Of a stretch of DNA of 64,000 nucleotides, positions 55,299 to 62,624 are shown piece after piece. The stretch is from NCBI RefSeq assembly GCF_004331955.1, contig NZ_CP036532.1, positions 2,480,001 through 2,544,000 of the forward strand. The letters run 5' to 3'. This DNA is from Roseitalea porphyridii (GTDB lineage: Bacteria; Pseudomonadota; Alphaproteobacteria; Rhizobiales; Rhizobiaceae). A model generated the notes under the pieces. It made no database searches, was not told where the DNA came from, and saw only the letters and a program-made list of their open reading frames with translations. The position numbers and the translations under genes were made by a program. Position 1 is the first letter of the stretch; each line of letters starts with the position of its first letter.

Positions 55299-55892
55299 AT
55301 GCGAGCCATCTTGAGGAAATGGGACTTTGTTTTGGCTGCGGCTCTCGCAGCGGTCGGGGCCTATTTCCTGCCGGCTGACGCCGTTAAAGAAATAACAACG
55401 GAGTTAATCGCATTCTTCAGCATTCAGTCCGCAGTGATTTTGCCGGCAATGATTTTCACCGCTGGGATACTGAAACCCGATGGCTTGGAACTATCGGAAG
55501 CAGGGCGTTATTACAAGGCCTTGAAATCGCAGATGCTCTTTTGGGTAGTGCTGCTCGGGCTCGACTTTGTTGCGGTCACGGCCGTTATTGCGGGGAAAGC
55601 GATGCAGTGGACGTTAACGCTGCCAATCCCCGGCTCCCCAGACATTTTAGATGTGAGTTGGGTGTTTCCGGCGATCCTGTTTTTTGCTGGATCGCTGGCG
55701 ATCCTCAGAACAATTCCCTTTGTTCGCGGTGTTCTAAGCCTTTTGGACCTCAACAGTGAAATGACCCAGAAAGCAATCGCTCGCCGCAATCGGATCGAAG
55801 CTGAGGCGAAGCGGGAGAAGGCGGATAGCAGCCCAATGGCGCTCCCAGAGGGCTACGGCGAAGTCGTTCAAGAAGAGTTTGACAGCAAATAG
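55299..55892 (+). CDS. Membrane protein of the low-G+C island (197 aa)
   Basis: A 197-residue protein with about four membrane helices (near 9-28, 38-58, 79-98 and 116-137) and a charged cytoplasmic tail (RRNRIEAEAKREKADSS). No family recognised. It starts 11 bases after the unknown 335-residue protein, so the two are in one operon. Membrane partners of this kind are common in effector and sensor pairs of defence systems (inference). Confidence 0.68.
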   Translation: MRAILRKWDFVLAAALAAVGAYFLPADAVKEITTELIAFFSIQSAVILPAMIFTAGILKPDGLELSEAGRYYKALKSQMLFWVVLLGLDFVAVTAVIAGKAMQWTLTLPIPGSPDILDVSWVFPAILFFAGSLAILRTIPFVRGVLSLLDLNSEMTQKAIARRNRIEAEAKREKADSSPMALPEGYGEVVQEEFDSK

Positions 55893-55930
55893 AGACGACC
55901 GAGAAAGAAGTGTAAAAGGAGAATACTCTC

Positions 55931-56134
55931 ATGAAAATCACCCTTGATGTTTTTCAAACAGAAATCGAGGGAGACAGTGGGTATCCAGTTGATGGCCTTG
56001 AACTTCAATGTCCTCGATGCGGCCATGGCGTCGAAGTATTTGGGACTCACGATGGCTCTGCAAAAAGAGGTGCGGTAATGATGAGAGAGGAATGCCCTCG
56101 TGGGGAAAACAACTTCTACGAAACCGATTGGTAA
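55931..56134 (+). CDS. Small zinc-ribbon-like protein of the island (67 aa)
   Basis: A 67-residue protein with LQCPRCGHGVEVFG, a CxxC zinc-knuckle-like motif, and one further Cys in EECPRGEN. Only three cysteines are present, so a full four-ligand ribbon would need a His. AAAGGAG precedes the ATG, a good ribosome site. It is 38 bases after the membrane-protein gene and probably the last gene of the island operon. Confidence 0.62.
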   Translation: MKITLDVFQTEIEGDSGYPVDGLELQCPRCGHGVEVFGTHDGSAKRGAVMMREECPRGENNFYETDW

Positions 56135-56616
56135 AAAAGACAGCGATTCTTGGCGACATCCGCAGTCGGAATCGACTCGCTAGCTGAATGGCTGCTTTGA
56201 GGTTTTCAATTTGGTCTAATTCCAACGGCCGCTAAGGGCCGAAGGCCGCCCCGGCTGGCCAAAGACTTATCCAACCGCCTTTCGCCTCCCCCATACTCCT
56301 GCCACCGCGCCCTTCGGAACGTCGGATGGCCACCTACCTTCGGCGGGTGCGGCGGTGGACCGGTTGGGTGCGGCAGCGGTGTCGCGCCCGGGTGATGAGC
56401 CCCCAAGCCGGTGCGGAACGAAGGTGGGATGCGTGCGCGCGATCCGGTTTCGGCAATGGCCTGCCGCAGCCACGGGATCGCAAGCGGACCCGAACCGGCC
56501 GAGAGTCGGTGCGGCGGCCATGCCGTGCGGCAGATGAAGGTGCCACAACGGTTCGGGACAGCGGGCAGGGCGACTTGCTCCGGCGCGTTCCATGGCGATC
56601 ACCGCAAGCCCACCGG

Positions 56617-56677
56617 ACGGGCGGTTTGGCGACCGCAACTTACATGACTTCGGATCGCGGCTCACCAAACCGCCCGT
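56617..56677. repeat. Inverted repeat ACGGGCGGTTTGG / CCAAACCGCCCGT
   Basis: Perfect 13-base arms at 56617-56629 and 56665-56677 with a 35-base loop. The loop contains a second short pair (GACCGC and GCGG). Confidence 0.75.
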
Positions 56678-56748
56678 TGTTCTGGCCTTCCTTGCGCTCA
56701 CGCCAGTCCCGCTGGCGCGGGACGGCTGCGCGTGCGCGCCGAAAAGTC

Positions 56749-56769
56749 GGCGGGGACGGAGTCCCCGCC
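56749..56769. repeat. Short hairpin GGCGGGGA / TCCCCGCC
   Basis: Perfect eight-base arms at 56749-56756 and 56762-56769 with a five-base loop (CGGAG). It belongs to the cluster of palindromes between the low-G+C island and the permease gene. Confidence 0.7.
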
Positions 56770-56874
56770 AGCGAGCGCGGCAGCGCGACGCTTAAGGGCG
56801 GGGCAGAGGAGATCGGCCTTGCGGATTGCGCCCGAGGTCAGAGGAAGGAAAGCCCGGCGCCAGCCCCGCACGCC

Positions 56875-56951
56875 GTCATCCCGGAACTTGATTCCGGGCT
56901 CCATGGTCCGGGTCCGCGCCGCTGGACTCCGGAATCAAGTTCCGGGATGAC
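56875..56951. repeat. Palindromic intergenic element with 23-bp perfect arms
   Basis: A perfect 23-base inverted repeat spans 56875-56897 and 56929-56951 (each arm contains ATCCCGGAACTTGATTCC or its complement), with a 31-base loop. Elements with a GTCATCCCGG end are widespread intergenic repeats in alphaproteobacteria. It probably forms a strong RNA hairpin before the permease gene. Confidence 0.85.
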
Positions 56952-57047
56952 GCCCTCTGGAATGACGGTGAAGGAAACGAAAGGGCCCGGTGATGACGCC
57001 GCACGGACGAGCTTGGGCAAACCCCGAAGGTGCGCTAAGCCTTGCCC

Positions 57048-57992
57048 ATGCTCGCCTACACCGCGCGTCGCCTGCTGATCGTCCTCGTCACGCTGCTTGC
57101 GGCCAGCGCCATCGTGTTCTTCGTGCTCGAGATCGTGCCCGGCGATCCGGCGCGGCTGATGCTCGGCCTGAACGCCTCCGAAGATGCCGTCGCCGCCCTG
57201 CGCGAGCAGATGGGGCTGAACCAGCCGGTCATCACCCGCTACCTCGCCTGGCTCGCCGGCATGGCGCGCGGCGATTTCGGCGAAAGCCTGACCTATTCGG
57301 TGCCGGTGATCGAACTGATCGCCGACCGCATCGTCGTCTCGCTGCCGCTGGCGCTGCTGGCGCTGGCATTGTCGACCGCGATCGCCATCCCCGTCGGCAT
57401 CTTCACCGCCGCCCGGCGCGGCCGGCCGGCCGACACCGCCGCCATGGCCGGCACGCAGCTCGGCATCGCGATTCCCAATTTCTGGTTCGCGCTGCTGCTT
57501 GTCTACGTCTTCGCCGTCACGCTGCAATGGGTGCCCGCCGGCGGCTTTCCCGGCTGGGACGACGGGCTGTGGCCGGGCCTTCGGGCGCTGATCCTGCCGG
57601 CGATCGCGCTCGCCCTGCCGCAGGCGGCGATCCTGGCCCGCGTCGCCCGCTCCGCCCTGCTCGAGACGCTCGCCGAGGACTATATCCGCACCGCGCGCGC
57701 CAAGGGCCTGCCGGCCGAAAGGGTTCTCTGGCGCCACGCGCTGCGCAACGCGATGATCCCTGTGCTGACCATCATGGGCCTGCAGTTCGCCTTCCTGCTG
57801 GCCGGCACGATCATCATCGAGAACGTCTTCTACCTGCCCGGTCTCGGCCAGCTCATCTTCCAGGCGATCAACCAGCGCGACCTGATCGTCGTCGAGGGCG
57901 TCGTGGTCCTGCTGGTCGGCACGGTCGTGCTCGTCAACTTCCTGGTCGATCTGGCCTATGCCTGGGCCGATCCGAGGCTGCGCCGCCGATGA
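57048..57992 (+). CDS. Peptide-type ABC transporter permease, DppB/OppB-like
   Basis: A 314-residue permease with an N-terminal helix (MLAYTARRLLIVLVTLL) and the OppB/DppB signature EIVPGDPARLMLG near residue 27; about six membrane segments; coupling motif TARAKGLPAERVLWRHALRNA. The ATG at 57048 is chosen over a TTG two codons upstream. The gene starts a permease, permease and ATPase series with overlapping stops and starts. Its binding protein is probably the one at 52349-53824. Confidence 0.93.
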   Translation: MLAYTARRLLIVLVTLLAASAIVFFVLEIVPGDPARLMLGLNASEDAVAALREQMGLNQPVITRYLAWLAGMARGDFGESLTYSVPVIELIADRIVVSLPLALLALALSTAIAIPVGIFTAARRGRPADTAAMAGTQLGIAIPNFWFALLLVYVFAVTLQWVPAGGFPGWDDGLWPGLRALILPAIALALPQAAILARVARSALLETLAEDYIRTARAKGLPAERVLWRHALRNAMIPVLTIMGLQFAFLLAGTIIIENVFYLPGLGQLIFQAINQRDLIVVEGVVVLLVGTVVLVNFLVDLAYAWADPRLRRR

Positions 57993-58861
57993 GCGATCAT
58001 CTCGTCGCCGCCGAACATGAGGACTGGCAGCTTTTCCTGCGAAAGGCGCGCGCCAACCGCTCGTTCCAGGCCGGTGCGCTGATCACGCTTTTTATCGTCG
58101 CCATGGCCGCCGTCTCGCTTGTCTGGACGCCCTACGATGTCGGCAAGCTGTCGATCCCCGACCGGCTGCAGGGCCCGTCCTGGAGCCACTGGTTCGGCAC
58201 CGACCATTTCGGCCGGGATATCGTCTCGATGATCATGGAAGGCAGCCGCAACTCGATCGCCGTGGCGCTGATCGCCGTCGGCATCGGCATCGTCATCGGC
58301 GTGCCGCTCGGTTGCTGGGCGGCGGCGAAACGCGGCTGGGTGGACGAGGTCTTCATGCGCACCTCCGACATCATCTTCGCCTTTCCCGCGCTCCTGTCGG
58401 CGGTGATGATCACCGCCATCTTCGGACCCGGCGCCGTCAACGCGATCATCGCCATCGGCATCTTCAACATTCCAGTCTTCGCCCGCGTCGCGCGCGGTGC
58501 GGCGCTGTCGCTTTGGCCGCGCGAGTTCATCCTCGCCGCGCGCGCGTCCGGCAAGGACCCGGCGCGGATCACGGCCGAGCACATACTGCCCAACATCGCC
58601 AACCTGCTGCTGGTGCAGGGCACGATCCAGTTCTCGCTGGGCATCCTCGCAGAAGCGGCGCTCAGCTATGTCGGCCTCGGCGCCCAGCCCCCGGCGACCA
58701 GCTGGGGACGCATGCTGTCCGAGGCGCAGACCATGATGGCGATCGCCCCGCAGATGGCGATCGCGCCGGGCATCGCCATCATCGTCACCGTGCTCGGGCT
58801 GAACCTGCTCGGCGACGGGCTGCGCGACGTGCTCGACCCCAGGCTGCGGCGCGAGCGATGA
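57989..58861 (+). CDS. Peptide-type ABC transporter permease, DppC/OppC-like
   Basis: A 290-residue permease of the DppC type. It contains an N-terminal OppC-like segment (HEDWQLFLRKARANRSFQAGALIT), GTDHFGRDIVS and AARASGKDPARITAEHILPN as the ATPase-contact loop. It overlaps the upstream permease gene and the downstream ATPase gene by four bases each. Confidence 0.93.
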   Translation: MSDHLVAAEHEDWQLFLRKARANRSFQAGALITLFIVAMAAVSLVWTPYDVGKLSIPDRLQGPSWSHWFGTDHFGRDIVSMIMEGSRNSIAVALIAVGIGIVIGVPLGCWAAAKRGWVDEVFMRTSDIIFAFPALLSAVMITAIFGPGAVNAIIAIGIFNIPVFARVARGAALSLWPREFILAARASGKDPARITAEHILPNIANLLLVQGTIQFSLGILAEAALSYVGLGAQPPATSWGRMLSEAQTMMAIAPQMAIAPGIAIIVTVLGLNLLGDGLRDVLDPRLRRER

Positions 58862-60525
58862 GCGCGCCGATCCTCACGATCGAAAAGCTCGATCTCGCCA
58901 TCGGCGGCGCGCCGATCCTGCGCGGCATCGATCTGACGGTGGAGGCCGGCCAGGTGCATGCGCTCGTCGGCGAGAGCGGATCTGGCAAGTCGATGACCGC
59001 GCTGACGACGATGCGGCTCCTGCCGAACGGCGCGCGGGCGTCCGGCCTCATCCGGTTCGGCGACGAAAACCTGCTCACCGCGTCCGAAACCCGCATGTGC
59101 GCGCTGCGCGGCGACGAGATCGGCATGGTCTTCCAGGAACCGATGACCGCGCTCAACCCGGTCAAGACGATCGGCGAGCAGGTGGCCGAAGGCATCAGGT
59201 GGCACACAGGCGCAAACCGCGCCGATGCCGAAGCCCGCGCCGCGCGCATGCTCGAGCGGGTCGGCCTGCCGCGTGCGCGCTTTCCGCTCGACCGCTATCC
59301 GCACGAACTGTCCGGCGGACAACGCCAGCGCGTCGTCATCGCCATCGCCTGCGCCTTGCGGCCCAAACTCCTGATAGCCGACGAGCCGACCACCGCGCTC
59401 GACGTGGTGCTGCAGGCGCAGATCCTCGATCTGCTGCGCGAACTGGTCGCCGAGGACCGGATGGGCCTGATCCTGATCAGCCACGATCTGGGTGTTGTCG
59501 CCGGCATGGCCGACGAGATCACGATCCTGCGCAACGGGCAGGTGCAGGAGGCCGGGCCCGCCGTCGAGGTGCTGCGCGCGCAGAAGCACCCCTATACGCG
59601 CCAGCTTGCCGAAGCCTCCGCGCACGTGCCGATTTGGGAGACACGCGCCCGGCCCGCCGAGCACTGGGCGCTGCTGGAGGTGAAGAACCTCGTCAGGGAC
59701 TATCCCGGCCCGCGCACCGGCCTTTTTGCGCGCGGCGCGCCGTTCCGCGCGGTCGACGATGTCAGCTTCACCGTGCCGCCGGGCCGCTCGGTCGGGCTCG
59801 TCGGCCAGTCCGGCTGCGGCAAGTCCACCCTTGCCCGCATCGTGCTGGCGCTCGACAAGCCGACCTCGGGCATCGTGTCCTTCGACGGCATGGAGACCTC
59901 GCTGCTAGACGACCGCGACCTGCGCCCCGCCCGCCGCGAAATGCAGGTGGTCTTTCAGGATCCCTATGGCTCGTTCGACCCGCGCCAGACGGTCGAGCGG
60001 CTGGTCGCCGAACCGCTGCATCTCGAAGACAGGCTGCTCGCCCGCTCCGAGCGCCGCGACCGCGTTGCCGCCGCGCTGACCGAGGTCGGCATGCCGACCG
60101 ACGCCATGTTCCGCTATCCGCACGAATTCTCCGGCGGGCAGAGACAAAGGCTGGCCATCGCCCGCGCCATCATCACCCGGCCCAAACTCGTCGTCTGCGA
60201 CGAGCCGGTCTCGGCGCTCGATGTGTCGATCCGCGCGCAGATCCTCGATCTGTTCGCCCGGCTCAACGACGAACTGGGCCTTGCCTACCTGTTCATCACG
60301 CACGATCTGACCGTCGCCCGCGCGATCACGCACGAGGTCATGGTGATGGATGCAGGACGGATCGTCGAACGCGGTGCGACGGCCGACGTGCTCGACGACC
60401 CGCAGACCGGGGCCGCGCAACGGCTGGTCGCCGCCGCTCCGGACTTAACCAGGGCGATCGAGAGGCGGCTGGGAAGCGCTGCGCCCCCTTCTCCCCGCGG
60501 GCGGGGAGAAGGTGCCCCGTCGTGA
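58858..60525 (+). CDS. Fused ABC ATPase of the peptide transporter (DppD-DppF type)
   Basis: A 555-residue protein with two ATPase modules in one chain. Module one (about 5-250) has [17 protein letters not shown] and [11 protein letters not shown]; module two (about 280-520) has [17 protein letters not shown] and [11 protein letters not shown]. This covers the roles of DppD and DppF. The last 13 residues ([14 protein letters not shown]) are encoded by an intergenic-type palindrome at 60487-60512, so the natural end of the protein has probably been extended. Confidence 0.92.
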   Translation: MSAPILTIEKLDLAIGGAPILRGIDLTVEAGQVHALVGESGSGKSMTALTTMRLLPNGARASGLIRFGDENLLTASETRMCALRGDEIGMVFQEPMTALNPVKTIGEQVAEGIRWHTGANRADAEARAARMLERVGLPRARFPLDRYPHELSGGQRQRVVIAIACALRPKLLIADEPTTALDVVLQAQILDLLRELVAEDRMGLILISHDLGVVAGMADEITILRNGQVQEAGPAVEVLRAQKHPYTRQLAEASAHVPIWETRARPAEHWALLEVKNLVRDYPGPRTGLFARGAPFRAVDDVSFTVPPGRSVGLVGQSGCGKSTLARIVLALDKPTSGIVSFDGMETSLLDDRDLRPARREMQVVFQDPYGSFDPRQTVERLVAEPLHLEDRLLARSERRDRVAAALTEVGMPTDAMFRYPHEFSGGQRQRLAIARAIITRPKLVVCDEPVSALDVSIRAQILDLFARLNDELGLAYLFITHDLTVARAITHEVMVMDAGRIVERGATADVLDDPQTGAAQRLVAAAPDLTRAIERRLGSAAPPSPRGRGEGAPS

Positions 60526-60640
60526 TCCGAAGGATTAGGACGGGGCGGATGAGGGGCCGCGCCCCCTCACCCAACTGCGACCAGCGCCCGCTTCGCGCGC
60601 GCGGTCTCGTATCCCTCTCCCCGCGTGCGGGGAGAGGGAT
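60487..60640. repeat. Array of palindromes at the convergent ATPase/cobD boundary
   Basis: Three units are visible: a perfect 12-base arm pair with a two-base centre at 60487-60512 (CCTTCTCCCCGC arms), TGAGGGG/CCCCTCA at 60550-60569, and a perfect 14-base arm pair with a two-base centre at 60611-60640. The first lies inside the ATPase gene and the last touches the cobD stop. They probably act as terminators as well as being repeats of a genome-wide family. Confidence 0.8.
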
Positions 60641-61602
60641 CAACCCGCCAACACAGCCAGAACACCGACCACCGCCGTCAGCGCCGTCATCGTCCGCCAG
60701 AAGGTGACGAGCGCCGCGTCGATATCGTCCGGCCCGGCGTCCTTGCGGCCCGCATCGTTCATGAACGGCTCGTCGGCGACGTCGTCGCGGTAGACGCGCG
60801 GACCGCCGAGCGAAAGGCCCGTGACCACCGCCATCGCGCTTTCCGGCCAGCCGGCGTTCGGCGACCGGTGCAGCTTCGCATCGCGCATGACGAGGTCCCA
60901 GCGTGTGCGAAACGCCGACCATCCGCCGGCGATGACGATCAGCAGCGCCGTTAGCCGCGCCGGCAGCCAGTTGCCGAGATCATCGAGCCGCGCCGAGGCC
61001 CGGCCGAAGGCGCGGTGGCGCTCGGTCCGGTGCCCGATCATCGAGTCGGCCGTGTTCAGCATCTTGTAGGCGAAAAGGCCCGGCAGGCCGAACACGGCAT
61101 ACCAGAACGCCGGTGCGACGACGCCGTCCGAGGCGTTCTCGGCCAGCGTCTCGATCGCCGCGCGGCTGACGCCGGCCTCGTCCAGCGTTTCGGGATCGCG
61201 CCCGACGATCTGCGCCACGGCGCGCCGGCCGCCTTCGAGCCCGCCGCCACGCAGGCCGCGCGCGACCGCGCCGACATGGTCGGCCAGCGATTTCTGGGCG
61301 AGGAAGACCGCGACGATCAGCGTTTCGGCCACCAGCCCGAGACCGCCCCAGCCCTCAAGCACATCGTCCATGAGCGAACCGAGTACCGCCGCGCCGACCA
61401 GCAGCGCCGCGATCGCGATGAACCCGTACTTCTCGCGCTGGCGCTCGGCGGTCGCGGGATCGTTGAACCGCGCGTCGGCCCAGCCGATCAGCCTGCCGAA
61501 ACCGACGACCGGGTGCGGCACGCGCCGCCACAGCCAGTCCGGATCGCCGACCAGGCGGTCGACGACGAGCGCGGCAAACAGGATGATCAGCGTTTCGCCC
61601 AT
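60640..61602 (-). CDS. cobD: Adenosylcobinamide-phosphate synthase (CobD/CbiB)
   Basis: A 320-residue membrane protein. Signature elements are DRLVGDPDWLWRRVPHPVVGFGRLI near residues 15-40, AIETLAENASDGVVAPAFWY near 150 and KMLNTADSMIGHRT. It joins aminopropanol (phosphate) to adenosylcobyric acid. It follows cobC by 18 bases and ends inside the palindrome that marks the convergent boundary with the peptide transporter ATPase gene. Confidence 0.95.
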   Translation of the reverse strand: MGETLIILFAALVVDRLVGDPDWLWRRVPHPVVGFGRLIGWADARFNDPATAERQREKYGFIAIAALLVGAAVLGSLMDDVLEGWGGLGLVAETLIVAVFLAQKSLADHVGAVARGLRGGGLEGGRRAVAQIVGRDPETLDEAGVSRAAIETLAENASDGVVAPAFWYAVFGLPGLFAYKMLNTADSMIGHRTERHRAFGRASARLDDLGNWLPARLTALLIVIAGGWSAFRTRWDLVMRDAKLHRSPNAGWPESAMAVVTGLSLGGPRVYRDDVADEPFMNDAGRKDAGPDDIDAALVTFWRTMTALTAVVGVLAVLAG

Positions 61603-61620
61603 GGCGGCGTGATGGCCGGA

Positions 61621-62622
61621 TCAGAAGGCCGCCGCAAGCGCCTTTTCGAGCCGCGCGAACCCGGCCTCGTCGCCGGGCAGGCCGAACCGCAGCCAGGAGG
61701 CGTCCTTGTCGAAAGCGCGCAGCCATATGTGCTGGCGGGCAAGCTCGGCGGCAATGGCCGGCGCGCGATCATGACTTGCCAGCACGAACAGATCGGTATG
61801 GCCGACGATGGAAAACCCGCTCCGTTCGAGCAGGCCGGTCAGCCGCTGCCGGTCGCGCGCAAGCCGGGTCCGCGTTTCGGCGACCCAGGCGATGTCGCGC
61901 ATCGCACGGCCGCCGACAAAAAGCGCCGGTCCGGGCACCGCCCATGGCCCGAGCAGCCGCCGCAGCCGGGCCATGTCGGCCTTCGGGCCGATGGCGAAGC
62001 CCAGGCGGATGCCGGCCAGCCCGAAGAACTTTCCGAACGAGCGCAAGACGATCAGGCCATCGGCCCCGCATTGCGGCACGTAGGACGCTTCGGGCGCCAC
62101 GTCGGCGAACGCCTCGTCGACGATCACCGTGCCATTGTGCGCAAGCAGCGCGTCGACGGCCTTGCGGTCGGCCTCGCCATCGTGCCGGGCGCCATCGGGA
62201 TTGTTGGGATTGCCGAAGACGACGCCGTCATAGCCATCTTCGTAGGAGGGAATCGCGCGCACGGTGCCAACCACCCGGTCGGGCGTCGAAAGGCACCAGT
62301 CATATTCGCCGTAGGTCGGCGTGACGATGCCGATGCGGCGGTTCGTGCCGACCAGATCGCCCAGCCGCTGGATGATCGCCTGCGTGCCCGGCGCGGCGAC
62401 GATGGCCGCGCCCTCCGGCACGCCATAATAGGCGCGGGCCGCGTCGAGGCAGTACTCCTCGAGGCTCGGCTCGGGCAACCGTTCCCAGGCCTCGGCCGGG
62501 ATCGGCGGCACCGGCCACGGCACCGGGTTGATACCGGTCGACAGGTCGAGCCAGTCCGCGTGCGCGCCGCCATGTTCGGCGACGGCCCGGTCGAGCGATC
62601 CGCCATGGCGCGGTGGTGACAC
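61621..62622 (-). CDS. cobC: Threonine-phosphate decarboxylase / aminotransferase-fold CobC
   Basis: A 333-residue PLP enzyme. It begins VSPPRHGGSLDRAVAEHG and has DLSTGINPVPWPVP, TPTYGEYDW, VFGNPNNPDG and VIVDEAFADVAPE. The Schiff-base Lys is in SFGKFFGLAGIRLGF. It makes aminopropanol phosphate for the cobalamin lower-ligand linker. The GTG at 62622 follows the cobB stop by two bases, so the genes are co-transcribed. Confidence 0.93.
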   Translation of the reverse strand: MSPPRHGGSLDRAVAEHGGAHADWLDLSTGINPVPWPVPPIPAEAWERLPEPSLEEYCLDAARAYYGVPEGAAIVAAPGTQAIIQRLGDLVGTNRRIGIVTPTYGEYDWCLSTPDRVVGTVRAIPSYEDGYDGVVFGNPNNPDGARHDGEADRKAVDALLAHNGTVIVDEAFADVAPEASYVPQCGADGLIVLRSFGKFFGLAGIRLGFAIGPKADMARLRRLLGPWAVPGPALFVGGRAMRDIAWVAETRTRLARDRQRLTGLLERSGFSIVGHTDLFVLASHDRAPAIAAELARQHIWLRAFDKDASWLRFGLPGDEAGFARLEKALAAAF

Positions 62623-62624
62623 GA

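Larger units (their letters stand above)
56135..57047. other. 913-bp non-coding region with clustered palindromes
   Basis: I see no gene. The left 90 bases are A+T-rich island tail; from about 56225 the sequence becomes very G+C-rich. It holds at least three inverted repeats (56617-56677, 56749-56769, 56875-56951) and several CGG-rich stretches. Apparent reading frames cross the palindromes in several frames and lack ribosome sites. The permease gene of the peptide transporter begins right after it. Confidence 0.65.

Noticed and set aside
56326-57078. A 250-codon frame across the palindrome cluster
   Set aside because: It reads through several perfect inverted repeats, lacks a ribosome site and has a repeat-like composition.
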